From Actinomyces sp. ICM47 (GTDB lineage Bacteria > Actinomycetota > Actinomycetes > Actinomycetales > Actinomycetaceae), in contig NZ_ALCA01000100.1 in assembly GCF_000278725.1 (NCBI RefSeq), positions 8,261-72,260 of the forward strand: 64,000 nt of DNA. Direction: 5' to 3'. Below are positions 53,177 through 62,188 of the stretch, one piece after another. Under the pieces are notes generated by a model, which was not told where the DNA came from, ran no database searches, and worked only from the letters and a program-made list of their open reading frames with translations. Position numbers and translations under genes: made by a program. Each line of letters opens with the position of its first letter. Positions within the stretch are counted from its first letter, which is position 1.

Positions 53177-55327
53177 CTAGCTCACGGAACCCCTCAGCAA
53201 GGAGAACAGCGAGGTCAGACGCTCGTTGGAGGGAAGATCCTCAATAAAGACCTCCTCGCCGTCGGAGTCGCACAGCGGCACGCACCAGTTCGGGTACTGA
53301 TCCGCGCCCGTGCCCGGCATGTTCTGCGGGCGCACGTCGCCCACCGCGTCCACCAAGGAGGCGACGACGAGCTTGGAGGGAACCTTCGCGACATAGCGGT
53401 ACAGGCCCTCGACCATGTCACGCTCGCTGGGTTCCGCGCCATCGATGCAGCCGTACTCGTGCAGGCGAGCCGCGACCTGATCAAGCTCGAGGCGATCCGC
53501 TGCACGCACGGTCTCAATGTCGTCAGTCAGCAGCCCCAGCTCGCTTCGCAGCGTCGTCTGGATACCACGGATGTAACCGAGCGTCGGAGGCAAGTCATGG
53601 ATGTTGACCGCAGCGAGCGCGCGATCACGGTAGTGCTCGGGACGCAGCGGCCAACCGCCACCCTCCTTTTCGAACCACACGACGGAGGTACCCAGGACGC
53701 CACGGTCGCGCAGGTAATCGCGCACCCACGGCTCCACAACGCCCAAGTCCTCACCGATAACAACAGCACCCGCACGCTGGGCCTCCAGGAGGATAATGCC
53801 CATCATGGCCTCGTGATCGTAGTACACGTAGGTGCCTTCGGTCGCCACACAGCCCTCCGGGATCCACCACAGGCGGAACATGCCCAGGATGTGGTCGATA
53901 CGCACGGCACCAGCGTTAGCCAGGGCGGCGCGCACCATGTCGCGCAGAGGCGTGTAGCCACATTCAGCCAGCGAACGCGGAGACCACGGCGGCTGTGACC
54001 AGTTCTGGCCCTGCTGCGAATACACGTCCGGCGGAGCACCCACAGTCATGCCAGAGGCGAACAGTTCGGGACGGCTCCACTTCTCGGACCCATGGCCGTG
54101 GACGCCCACAGCCAAGTCGGCCATAATGCCGATCTCCATGCCGACCTCGCGGGCCACTTCCTGCGCGTGGACCAGCTGCTCGGACGCAATCCACTGGCAC
54201 CACTCCCAGAAATCGACGCGGTCGGCCAGCTCAAGGCGCTCGAGTTCAACGCGCGGCGACGAGGAACGCTCGAGGTCCTCGGGCAGCTCCAGCGTATCCT
54301 CACGCTCGACAAGCGCACACCACAGCGCATAGTTAGACAGCTCGGAGCCGCCTTTTTCCACGAAGTGGTCGAACTGCGACTGGCGGTGGTAGGTCCGCGG
54401 CGCAGCGAAAATAATCTCCAGCGCCTTACGCTTAGCCTCCCAGGCGCGGTCGCGGTCGATCAGATCCTCACGACTGGCGAACTCGCGAGTGACATCGCGC
54501 AACTGCTCAATGGCCTCGCGCGAAGCCTGAGGCAACGAGGCAAATTCCTCAATGGACTCGGGGCGGATGTAAATCGGGTTCACCCAGCGGCGAGACACCG
54601 GCAGGTACGGGGAGGTTTCCAGCGGAGAAACCGGCTGGGACGCGTGGACAGGGTTAATGAGAAGGAAGTCCGCCCCCTTGTCCGCGCACACCGCCGCCAG
54701 GTCAGCCAGGTCAGCCGCGTCGCCGATCCCCCAGGAAGAGGACGAACGCGTCGAATAGAGCTGAGCGTTGACGCCCCACGCGCGGCGAGAGGACTCCAAG
54801 ATGGGCAACGACAGGGCATTGGGAACAACGATGAGAGTTGCGGACTCGACATGTCCTCCCTCAACCGTTGCAACGAGGCGATGCCAACCGATCGGCACCC
54901 AATGCGGCACATCGAAGGTCGCGCGCCCCACGAGCTGACCGTCGATCATGCGCGGGGGCACGTAGCGATCAACCTGCTTACACTGGCCCTTACGACCATC
55001 TTCGAGGACCCACTGAACGTTGACCCACGAGCCGTCGGGCACATGCACCGGGAACAGATAACCGCCACCCTCGCGGGCAACAATCGTCGGAGGCAGAGTC
55101 CGACGCCACTCACGTTCCTCAGTCAGACGCATCGCATGCTCGACGTCCCCCACCGTAGACGATTCGTTCAGGGGAAGACCGAGCGCGCCAAGGACCTTCA
55201 GGAGGGTTGGGGCACCAACGCCCACCCAGTTCCCATACCAGTCCCAAAAGCCGGTCGCAACGCCATTCATGTCAGCGACATGGCGCAGCAGGTCAATGTT
55301 GTCAGATGCGGGTGAATGAATATCCAC
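53177..55327 (-). CDS. malQ: 4-alpha-glucanotransferase
   Basis: Transfers maltodextrin units between alpha-glucans in maltose and glycogen metabolism. The 716-residue protein has the GH77 barrel preceded by an N-terminal beta domain found in actinobacterial and proteobacterial MalQ. Motifs are WGIGDAADLADL, the nucleophile region VRIDHILGMFRLWWIP, VIGEDLGVVEPWVRDYL and the terminal VNIHDLPPTLGYI. GTG 55327. It lies 41 bases after the second EIIB and may share its promoter. Confidence 0.94.
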   Translation of the reverse strand: MDIHSPASDNIDLLRHVADMNGVATGFWDWYGNWVGVGAPTLLKVLGALGLPLNESSTVGDVEHAMRLTEEREWRRTLPPTIVAREGGGYLFPVHVPDGSWVNVQWVLEDGRKGQCKQVDRYVPPRMIDGQLVGRATFDVPHWVPIGWHRLVATVEGGHVESATLIVVPNALSLPILESSRRAWGVNAQLYSTRSSSSWGIGDAADLADLAAVCADKGADFLLINPVHASQPVSPLETSPYLPVSRRWVNPIYIRPESIEEFASLPQASREAIEQLRDVTREFASREDLIDRDRAWEAKRKALEIIFAAPRTYHRQSQFDHFVEKGGSELSNYALWCALVEREDTLELPEDLERSSSPRVELERLELADRVDFWEWCQWIASEQLVHAQEVAREVGMEIGIMADLAVGVHGHGSEKWSRPELFASGMTVGAPPDVYSQQGQNWSQPPWSPRSLAECGYTPLRDMVRAALANAGAVRIDHILGMFRLWWIPEGCVATEGTYVYYDHEAMMGIILLEAQRAGAVVIGEDLGVVEPWVRDYLRDRGVLGTSVVWFEKEGGGWPLRPEHYRDRALAAVNIHDLPPTLGYIRGIQTTLRSELGLLTDDIETVRAADRLELDQVAARLHEYGCIDGAEPSERDMVEGLYRYVAKVPSKLVVASLVDAVGDVRPQNMPGTGADQYPNWCVPLCDSDGEEVFIEDLPSNERLTSLFSLLRGSVS

Positions 55328-55368
55328 GGGAAAAGCTCTCTACGTTGTGGGCCAGGGACACATTTAGT

Positions 55369-55653
55369 TTATGCGTGCGCCCGCTGTGACAAAGCCTCCA
55401 CCGGCGTGTCATGGGCCACGGATTCAAGCGAAGCGATCATCGCGCTTGCGACATCGTCGGAGGAAGCCCCGCAGACAATTTGAACGATGTCACCGGAGCG
55501 CACGACAGCCAAAACACCGTCCACGCGTAGTGCAGCCTCATCAACCGCCCGCTGGGTTTTTACCTGAACACGGATACGCATTGTGCAGGGTTCGATCTCA
55601 ACAATGTTGAGGTGTCCACCCAGCGCGTCGATGAGCGCTTGTTCAATCGCCAT
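55369..55653 (-). CDS. PTS EIIB, glucose family, second stand-alone copy
   Basis: A 94-residue EIIB domain with the phospho-cysteine C23 in VEIEPCTMRIRVQV, followed by a short tail. It is as remote from any EIIC as the first copy. It lies just upstream of malQ on the same strand. An overlapping promoter and operator lie 37-65 bases before the ATG, so it is probably induced by a sugar. Confidence 0.88.
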   Translation of the reverse strand: MAIEQALIDALGGHLNIVEIEPCTMRIRVQVKTQRAVDEAALRVDGVLAVVRSGDIVQIVCGASSDDVASAMIASLESVAHDTPVEALSQRAHA

Positions 55654-55681
55654 CGGAGCCCCTTTCGCGCCGCTAAAAGTT

Positions 55682-55718
55682 TGCGATACGTATCACATGC
55701 TAGATGTGACCTGTACAA
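55682..55718 (-). promoter_or_regulatory. Promoter and overlapping operator for EIIB-malQ
   Basis: On the minus strand, -35 TTGTAC (55718-55713) and -10 TGATAC (55695-55690) are 17 bp apart. The -10 is covered by the palindrome TGxGATACGTATCxCA (55682-55697), the expected place for a repressor. GntR- or LacI-type control is a guess from the palindrome alone. Confidence 0.6.
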
Positions 55719-55794
55719 AAGGCAAGTGGGATCCGCTACATGAGCAAATCTCCAGCAAAAAGACATTGACAGAAGCAAAAACTCTGCACCCAGC

Positions 55795-55915
55795 TACAAT
55801 TGCGCACTCCGCCCATCCCAGTGACACATCGGTGACCAGAGAAAACACGATGGGCATCGCCACCTCGAGACACAAGTGTAGGGGGAGGACCGCCAGGCCC
55901 TCCCCCTACACGTTT
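55795..55915 (+). ncRNA. Candidate small RNA between EIIB and ettA
   Basis: A -10-like TACAAT (55795-55800) on the plus strand, a possible stem GCCCATC/GATGGGC (55811-55817 with 55849-55855), and a strong terminator stem ending at 55911 followed by GTTTATT. TTGACA is present at 55766 but 23 bases from the -10. No RNA family recognised. Confidence 0.25.
55876..55911. terminator. Terminator downstream of ettA
   Basis: A perfect 13-bp stem, GTGTAGGGGGAGG against CCTCCCCCTACAC, 15 bases after the ettA stop on the minus strand. It would also stop plus-strand transcripts. Confidence 0.8.
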
Positions 55916-55925
55916 ATTCAGCGCA

Positions 55926-57608
55926 TTAGTCGCGCGTCAGCTTACGGTGCGTCACGCGATGCGGATTCGCAGCAGCCTCACCAAGGCGGGCCACCTTATT
56001 CTTCTCGTACGCCTCGAAGTTCCCCTCGAACCAGTACCAGTTGTCCGGATGCTCCTCGGTCCCCTCCCACGCGAGGATGTGGGTAGCGACGCGGTCGAGG
56101 AACCAACGATCATGGGTGACGACGACGGCACAGCCGGGGAATGCGAGCAGCGCGTTTTCTAGAGAACCCAAGGTCTCGACGTCCAGGTCGTTGGTCGGCT
56201 CGTCCAGCAGGAGCAGGTTGCCGCCCTGCTTGAGGGTGAGGGCCAGGTTCAGACGGTTACGCTCGCCGCCAGACAGTACACCGGCGGGCTTCTGCTGATC
56301 CGGACCCTTGAAGCCAAAGGCTGAGACGTAGGCACGCGAAGGCATCTCGACGTTGCCAACCTGGATGAAGTCCAAGCCGTCCGAGACAACCTCCCACAGC
56401 GTCTTATCCGGGTCAATGCCGGCGCGAGACTGATCGACGTAGCTAATCTTGACAGTCTCACCGATCGTCAGCTCGCCACCATCAAGGGGTTCGAGACCGA
56501 CAATCGTCTTGAACAACGTCGTCTTACCAACGCCGTTGGGGCCAATGACGCCGACAATACCGTTGCGCGGCAACGAGAAAGACAGACCGTTGATGAGGGA
56601 ACGGTCTCCGAATCCCTTCTGGAGATCCTTGGCCTCGATCACGACGCTGCCCAGACGCGGACCCGGCGGGATCTGGATTTCCTCGAAGTCAAGCTTGCGG
56701 GTACGCTCGGCCTCGGCAGCCATCTCCTCGTAGCGAGCCAGACGAGCCTTCGACTTGGCCTGACGCCCCTTCGCATTGGAGCGAACCCACTCGAGTTCTT
56801 CCTTCAGGCGCTTGGCCAGCTTGGCATCCTTCTGCCCCTGAACCTGCAGACGCTTCTCCTTGGTCTCCAGGTAGGTCGAGTAGTTGCCCTCGTAGGGGTA
56901 GAGATGACCACGGTCAACCTCCGCGATCCAGCCGGCGACGTGATCAAGGAAGTAACGGTCGTGGGTGACAGCGATGACGGCACCCGGGTAGGACGCGAGG
57001 TGCTTCTCGAGCCAGAGGACACTCTCGGCGTCGAGATGGTTAGTAGGTTCGTCGAGGAGGAGCAGGTCGGGGGCCTCGATGAGGAGCTTACACAGCGCAA
57101 CGCGACGACGCTCACCGCCGGAGAGAACGGAGACAGGCTGATCCGGCGGCGGACAGCGCAGCGCATCCATCGCCTGGTCAAGCTGGGAGTCAATATCCCA
57201 CGCGTTGGCAGCATCGATCTCCGTCTGCAGCTTACCCATCTCGTCCATGAGAGCATCGAAGTCGGCATCCGGATTTGCCATCTCTTCGGAGATCTCATTG
57301 AATCGTGCGAGCTTGCCAAAGATGTCAGCTGCACCCATGCGCACGTTCTCGATAACGGTCTTCGTCTCATCAAGGACCGGCTCCTGCATGAGGATGCCGA
57401 CCGAGTAGCCAGGGGTCAGACGAGCCTCGCCATTGCTGGGTTCATCCAGTCCGGCCATAATCTTCAGGATCGAGGATTTACCCGCACCGTTGGGACCGAC
57501 CATACCGATCTTGGCACCCGGGAAGAACGCCATGGTGACGTCGTCGAGGATGACCTTGTCACCGATGGCCTTGCGGGCCTTGATCATCTGATAAATAAAC
57601 TCCGCCAC
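55926..57608 (-). CDS. ettA: Energy-dependent translational throttle A (ABC-F ATPase)
   Basis: Cytosolic ABC-F protein that binds the ribosomal E site and gates the first peptide bond by energy state. The 560-residue protein has two ABC domains: Walker A GPNGAGKSS (about 39) and GPNGVGKTT (about 355), signatures VSVLSGGERRR and GVLSGGERNR, and Walker B LLLLDEPTN twice. A charged linker lies between. The lack of membrane segments rules out a transporter. GTG 57608 with CGGAG upstream. Confidence 0.94.
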   Translation of the reverse strand: MAEFIYQMIKARKAIGDKVILDDVTMAFFPGAKIGMVGPNGAGKSSILKIMAGLDEPSNGEARLTPGYSVGILMQEPVLDETKTVIENVRMGAADIFGKLARFNEISEEMANPDADFDALMDEMGKLQTEIDAANAWDIDSQLDQAMDALRCPPPDQPVSVLSGGERRRVALCKLLIEAPDLLLLDEPTNHLDAESVLWLEKHLASYPGAVIAVTHDRYFLDHVAGWIAEVDRGHLYPYEGNYSTYLETKEKRLQVQGQKDAKLAKRLKEELEWVRSNAKGRQAKSKARLARYEEMAAEAERTRKLDFEEIQIPPGPRLGSVVIEAKDLQKGFGDRSLINGLSFSLPRNGIVGVIGPNGVGKTTLFKTIVGLEPLDGGELTIGETVKISYVDQSRAGIDPDKTLWEVVSDGLDFIQVGNVEMPSRAYVSAFGFKGPDQQKPAGVLSGGERNRLNLALTLKQGGNLLLLDEPTNDLDVETLGSLENALLAFPGCAVVVTHDRWFLDRVATHILAWEGTEEHPDNWYWFEGNFEAYEKNKVARLGEAAANPHRVTHRKLTRD

Positions 57609-57926
57609 GTTACTCCGTTCGGGTGGTTCGAGGCGCGCACGCGCGCGCGGGTTCGCTCCTATGGTACCGATCCCAACGGCGCCAGGTTGGACCCCAGGGC
57701 ACCAGAGGCCTCGGTGATCCTCATCTCAGGGTGAAAACGTGGGTATTTCGCGCCTTCCGCGCAGTCACGGGCATCGCGCTTGGTTACGCCTCCGTAGTGA
57801 TTTTTGGGAAACTATTCCAATTTTTTAAAAACTACGTGCATCTCTTCGAGTTTTAAGACAAACTTTTAAGTACAGGGGTGCTCACCCGCCCCTGTCAAAC
57901 ACGGCCATTCATGGGAAGGAGCGCGC
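57609..57926. other. 318-bp divergent control region of ettA and the lipid operon
   Basis: No gene. The half next to birA is unusually AT-rich (57795-57870). It contains two direct repeats TTTTAAG (57851-57857, 57864-57870; 13 bp apart) and a hairpin ACAGGGG/CCCCTGT (57872-57895). This is a plausible promoter-operator zone for birA-accA-accD-fas. Confidence 0.5.
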
Positions 57927-58811
57927 ATGATTGCACCAACGCGCATCTCAATCGACGCCGTTCACGCCCCCGTGTACTACGTGGAAAGCGTGACTTCAAC
58001 CCTCGACCTGGCCGCCTCCCTCTTGGCCGACACCGCCACGCCCACCCCCCACCTGACGACGATCATCGCGGATCGTCAAAGCGCAGGACGAGGCCGTCTC
58101 GGCCGCTCCTGGATCACCCCACCCGGCCAGGCCCTCCTCGCCTCGACCATCATCTCTCTGCCCGTCTCCCTACACGCTGACGCTCTCGGCTGGATCGTCC
58201 ATGCGTGCGCACTGTCCGTGCGCCACGCTCTGGCCGCGCGCCTGAAACCCCTCGGTCACACCGTCACCCTCAAGTGGCCTAACGATGTCCTCGTCGACGG
58301 TTCACGCAAAATCTGCGGCATCCTCGCCCAGCTCGCCCCAGCCTCGTCCCCCTTCACGACTGCGGTCATCCTCGGCTACGGCGTCAACATCGCCCAAGCG
58401 CCGGGGACTCTTCCCACTCCGCAGGCCACGTCCCTGCTGGCCGAAGGAGATGAGCAGGCGGGAGCTGACCCCACAGCCGTCACCCACGAGGTCCTCGCAG
58501 CGATCCTCGCCGGCCTCGATGAGCGTATCCGCTCCCTCGTCGCCCACGGCGATGCCGCGAGCGCTGGCCTCGCAGCCGAGGCCGAGGCTGCTCTGCCGCT
58601 CATCGGTACGCGCATTGTGCTTGCCAGCCCCACAGACGCATTCGGGACTCCGGCGCTTGAGGGGGTTGCGCTCGGTCTAGCCCCGACGGGCGCGCTGCTG
58701 GTGCGCGATGACGATGGGCAGACCCACCAGATTGACGCCGGGGACGTGCTTGCGACCGGCACTCCCCTGACACCCGTTCACGACACCAAGGAGAAGCGTG
58801 CGAACAATTAA
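57927..58811 (+). CDS. birA: Biotin-[acetyl-CoA-carboxylase] ligase
   Basis: Attaches biotin to the carrier domain of the carboxylase encoded next door. The 294-residue class I ligase (no N-terminal DNA-binding domain) has RQSAGRGRLGRSW, LKWPNDVLVDGSRKICGIL and GYGVNIAQ. GGAAGGAG precedes the ATG. It overlaps accA by 14 bases, so the two are translationally coupled. It therefore cannot act as a transcription repressor as E. coli BirA does. Confidence 0.94.
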   Translation: MIAPTRISIDAVHAPVYYVESVTSTLDLAASLLADTATPTPHLTTIIADRQSAGRGRLGRSWITPPGQALLASTIISLPVSLHADALGWIVHACALSVRHALAARLKPLGHTVTLKWPNDVLVDGSRKICGILAQLAPASSPFTTAVILGYGVNIAQAPGTLPTPQATSLLAEGDEQAGADPTAVTHEVLAAILAGLDERIRSLVAHGDAASAGLAAEAEAALPLIGTRIVLASPTDAFGTPALEGVALGLAPTGALLVRDDDGQTHQIDAGDVLATGTPLTPVHDTKEKRANN

Positions 58812-60591
58812 CCGAATTCTCGTCGCCAACCGTGGCGAAATCGCCCTGCGTGTGTGCCGAACGGCCACCGACATGGGCATTGCCACGATTGCGGTCTATG
58901 CCGATCAGGACATGGCTGCTCCCCACACGCGCGAGGCCGACGAGGCGCTCTCGCTGGGCGGGGACGATGCTGCGTCGACGTACCTCAACGGTGAGAAGAT
59001 CCTGGCGATTGCCCTGGAGACCGGTGCGGATGCCATTCACCCTGGGTATGGCTTCCTGTCTGAGAACTCCGAGTTTGCGCGCGCCGTCGAGGACGCCGGT
59101 ATCGCGTGGCTGGGTCCCGCGTCTTCGGTGATCGATGCGTTGGGCGACAAGATCAATGCGCGTCGCATTGCCGAGGCCTGCGGTGTCTCCCCTGTGCCGG
59201 GGGTGTCGGAGCCTGTGACGTCGCGTGAGGAAGTTGAGGCGTTTATTGAGTCGGCGGGTTATCCCGTGGTGCTCAAGCGTGCCGACGGTGGTGGTGGACG
59301 AGGCATCAGCATCATTCGCTCGGCTTCCGACCTCGATCTGTTCTTTGCACGTCACACGGATGCGGCTGATCTGGGTGCCCACTTCGTGGAGCGTTTCGTC
59401 GAGGTCGCCCGGCACGTTGAGACGCAGTCCGCGCGTGACTCTCTGGGGAACTTCCACGTCATTTCGACGCGTGATTGCTCAGTGCAGCGTCGCAACCAGA
59501 AGCTGGTCGAAGAGGCTCCGGCTCCCTTCCTGCCCGAGGGCGCGCACGAGACGCTCGTGAACGCCTCCCGCGCGCTCTTCGAGCACGTGAACTACGTGGG
59601 TGTGGGCACGGTGGAGTTCCTGTTGGAGCCGGACGGCAACATCTGGTTCCTCGAGGTCAACCCGCGTCTGCAGGTTGAGCACCCGGTCTCCGAAGAGGTG
59701 ACCGGTATCGACCTGGTGCGCGAGCAGATTCGTATTGCGCAGGGCCTGGAACTCACGACGCCCCCCGAGCCGCGCGGTCATTCGTTCGAGTTCCGAGTGA
59801 CCTCGGAGGATCCCTCGAAGGACCTGACGCCCACGGCGGGCCGCCTGGATGAGGTGCATTGGCCGCTGGGGCCGGGCATTCGTCTGGAACTCGGTATTGA
59901 TCAGGGCGACTCCGTGCAGACGGCCTTCGACTCGATGATCGCCAAAATCATCGTGACGGGTGCGGACCGCGAACAGGCGCTGGCCCGTTCGCGGCGCGCG
60001 CTGGCCGAGTTCTCAGTGCAGGGCGTGGCCACTCCTGTGCCCGTCTACCAGGACATCATCAACGACCCCGACTTCTGCGGCGTCGGCGGCTTCAACGTTT
60101 CCACCCGTTGGTTCGAGACGACGTTCATGCCCCAGCACGACTACTCGGATCTGGCTGTCCCCGCCGAGGCCTCGTCCACCGCGGATCTGCCGCGCCAGAC
60201 CTACATCATCGAGCTGGATGGTCGCCGCGTGTCCCTGACCCTGCCCGCCGGCATGTTCAACGCACCGTCTGCTGCGCCCCCTCGTCCGCCGCAGCCGCTG
60301 CGCTCGGCCTCGCGCCGCGCCGCAACCTCGACGCACCAGGCAGGGTCCCACCAGGGTGCCCCCGGCGACATCGTCGCCCCCATGCAGGCCATCGTCGTCG
60401 CCCTGGCCGTCGCTGACGGTGATCAGGTGGAGGAAGGCCAACTCGTGGCCGTTCTGGAGGCTATGAAGATGGAGAAGCCGCTGCTGGCTCCCCGTGCGGG
60501 CACCGTTACGTCCCTGTCCATCAAGCAGGGTGACACCGTGACTGCGGGTACCCGCATCGCACACATCGCCACTGAAGAGGAGGCGCAATGA
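58798..60591 (+). CDS. accA: Acetyl/propionyl-CoA carboxylase alpha chain (biotin carboxylase + BCCP)
   Basis: Carboxylates biotin with bicarbonate and ATP and carries it. The 597-residue protein has the biotin carboxylase part (1-450: RILVANRGEIALRVCRTA, KRADGGGGRGISII, FLEVNPRLQVEHPVSEEVTG) and a C-terminal biotinyl domain with biotin on K557 in EAMKMEKPL. GTG 58798 follows AAGGAG. It overlaps birA before it and accD after it. Provides malonyl-CoA for the type I synthase that follows. Confidence 0.95.
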   Translation: MRTINRILVANRGEIALRVCRTATDMGIATIAVYADQDMAAPHTREADEALSLGGDDAASTYLNGEKILAIALETGADAIHPGYGFLSENSEFARAVEDAGIAWLGPASSVIDALGDKINARRIAEACGVSPVPGVSEPVTSREEVEAFIESAGYPVVLKRADGGGGRGISIIRSASDLDLFFARHTDAADLGAHFVERFVEVARHVETQSARDSLGNFHVISTRDCSVQRRNQKLVEEAPAPFLPEGAHETLVNASRALFEHVNYVGVGTVEFLLEPDGNIWFLEVNPRLQVEHPVSEEVTGIDLVREQIRIAQGLELTTPPEPRGHSFEFRVTSEDPSKDLTPTAGRLDEVHWPLGPGIRLELGIDQGDSVQTAFDSMIAKIIVTGADREQALARSRRALAEFSVQGVATPVPVYQDIINDPDFCGVGGFNVSTRWFETTFMPQHDYSDLAVPAEASSTADLPRQTYIIELDGRRVSLTLPAGMFNAPSAAPPRPPQPLRSASRRAATSTHQAGSHQGAPGDIVAPMQAIVVALAVADGDQVEEGQLVAVLEAMKMEKPLLAPRAGTVTSLSIKQGDTVTAGTRIAHIATEEEAQ

Positions 60592-62144
60592 CCACCCCCA
60601 ACCGGTTTACGCGCGAAGGGTTCATCCAAGCCCAGGAAGAGATCGCCAAGGCGGCCGAAGAAAAGGCCGCCCAGCGTCAGCACGCCAAGCAGAAGCTGAC
60701 GGCCCGCGAGCGCCTCGCGCTGTTCTTTGACGACGGCGTGTGGCATGAGGTCGGCCAGTTCATTGGTGGGTCCGTTCGTGCGGGGCGCGTTGGTTCGGCT
60801 GTCGCTGCCGGCTTCGGTCGTGTGCAGGGCCGTATGGTCGCCGCGTACGCGCAGGATTTCTCGGTGTTGGGTGGGACGCTCGGCAAGGTGGAGGGCGACA
60901 AGATCGTCGATCTCATTGACCGGGGTATTCGGATGCGTATTCCGATTGTCGGCATTCAGGATTCGGGTGGTGCCCGTATCCAGGAAGGTGTCGTCGCGCT
61001 CGCCCAGTACGGTCGTATCTTCAAGAAGACGTGTGAGGCCTCGGGTCTGGTTCCCCAGATTTCGATCATTCTGGGTCCCTGCGCAGGCGGTGCGGTCTAC
61101 CAGCCGGCTTTGACCGATTTCATTGTGATGACGCGCGAGAACTCGCACATGTTTGTGACTGGCCCGGATGTCGTCGCCGCGACGACGGGTGAGAAGGTCA
61201 CGCTTGATGAGCTGGGTGGCGCAACGATCCACAACTTCCAGTCTGGTGTGGCCCACCACATGGCTGACACCGAGGAAGAGGCGATCGACTACGTGCGCTC
61301 GCTGCTCGCCTACCTGCCGTCTTCGTGCGAGGTTGCGCCCCCCAAGTACGAGTACGTTCCCAATGCCGAGGATGAGGATGCGGCCCGTGCGGTCGCGGAC
61401 CTGGTGCCGACCGCGGCGCGTCAGCCCTACGACGTGCGTGACGTCGTGCGCGCGCTCGTGGACCATGGCGAGTACGTGGAGATTCAGGACCTCTTCGCCC
61501 CCAACGTGACGATTGGTTTCGCGTGCGTGGACGGGCAGTCGGTGGGCATCGTGGCGAACCAGCCGATGAACGATGCGGGCACGCTGGACGTGGATGCCTC
61601 GGAGAAGGCGGCGCGTTTCGTGCGTTTCTGCGATGCCTTCGGTCTGCCGATCGTGACCTTTGTGGATGTTCCGGGTTACCGTCCGGGCACCGAGCAGGAG
61701 CAGGCGGGCATCATCCGCCGCGGCGCGAAGGTGATCGTCGCCTACGCGAACGCGACCGTCCCGATGGTGACCGTCATCCTGCGTAAGGCCTACGGCGGTG
61801 CGTACATCGTGATGGGGTCGAAGTCGATTGGCGCGGATCTGGCGTTCGCGTGGCCGGATGCTCAGATCGCGGTCATGGGTGCCGAGGGCGCGGCCTCGAT
61901 CATGTACCGCCGCGAGCTGGCCGCCGCCCGCGAGGACGGGACCTTCGACGAGACGAAGGCTGCTCTCGTGGCGCGCTACGAGGATGAGACCGTCAACCCG
62001 GAGGTGTCCGTGGCCTCGGGTCAGCTTGACGGCATCATCGCTCCGGCAGACACCCGTCAGACCATCATCGATTCCCTGCACCTGCTGGCCACCAAGGATC
62101 AGCGTGCCCCCCATGTGAAGCGTCACGACAACGGTCCCCTGTGA
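60588..62144 (+). CDS. accD: Acyl-CoA carboxylase beta chain (carboxyltransferase)
   Basis: Transfers CO2 from carboxybiotin to acetyl- or propionyl-CoA. The 518-residue protein has the two carboxyltransferase halves: YAQDFSVLGGTLGKVEGDKI, GIQDSGGARIQEG and GPCAGGAVY, then VDVPGYRPGTEQEQAGIIRR and RKAYGGAYIVMGSKSIGAD. It resembles AccD/PccB of actinobacteria. Its ATG overlaps the accA stop as ATGA. Substrate choice between acetyl- and propionyl-CoA is not clear from sequence; the fas neighbour favours acetyl-CoA. Confidence 0.94.
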   Translation: MTTPNRFTREGFIQAQEEIAKAAEEKAAQRQHAKQKLTARERLALFFDDGVWHEVGQFIGGSVRAGRVGSAVAAGFGRVQGRMVAAYAQDFSVLGGTLGKVEGDKIVDLIDRGIRMRIPIVGIQDSGGARIQEGVVALAQYGRIFKKTCEASGLVPQISIILGPCAGGAVYQPALTDFIVMTRENSHMFVTGPDVVAATTGEKVTLDELGGATIHNFQSGVAHHMADTEEEAIDYVRSLLAYLPSSCEVAPPKYEYVPNAEDEDAARAVADLVPTAARQPYDVRDVVRALVDHGEYVEIQDLFAPNVTIGFACVDGQSVGIVANQPMNDAGTLDVDASEKAARFVRFCDAFGLPIVTFVDVPGYRPGTEQEQAGIIRRGAKVIVAYANATVPMVTVILRKAYGGAYIVMGSKSIGADLAFAWPDAQIAVMGAEGAASIMYRRELAAAREDGTFDETKAALVARYEDETVNPEVSVASGQLDGIIAPADTRQTIIDSLHLLATKDQRAPHVKRHDNGPL

Positions 62145-62188
62145 CCGGTGTCGTTTGAGAAGTATTGTCCCCGATTGAAAGAATGAAC

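Noticed and set aside
60423..62126. 567-codon minus-strand frame opposite accD
   Set aside because: The plus strand encodes a complete carboxyltransferase with both active-site halves. The opposite frame is His/Arg-rich shadow.
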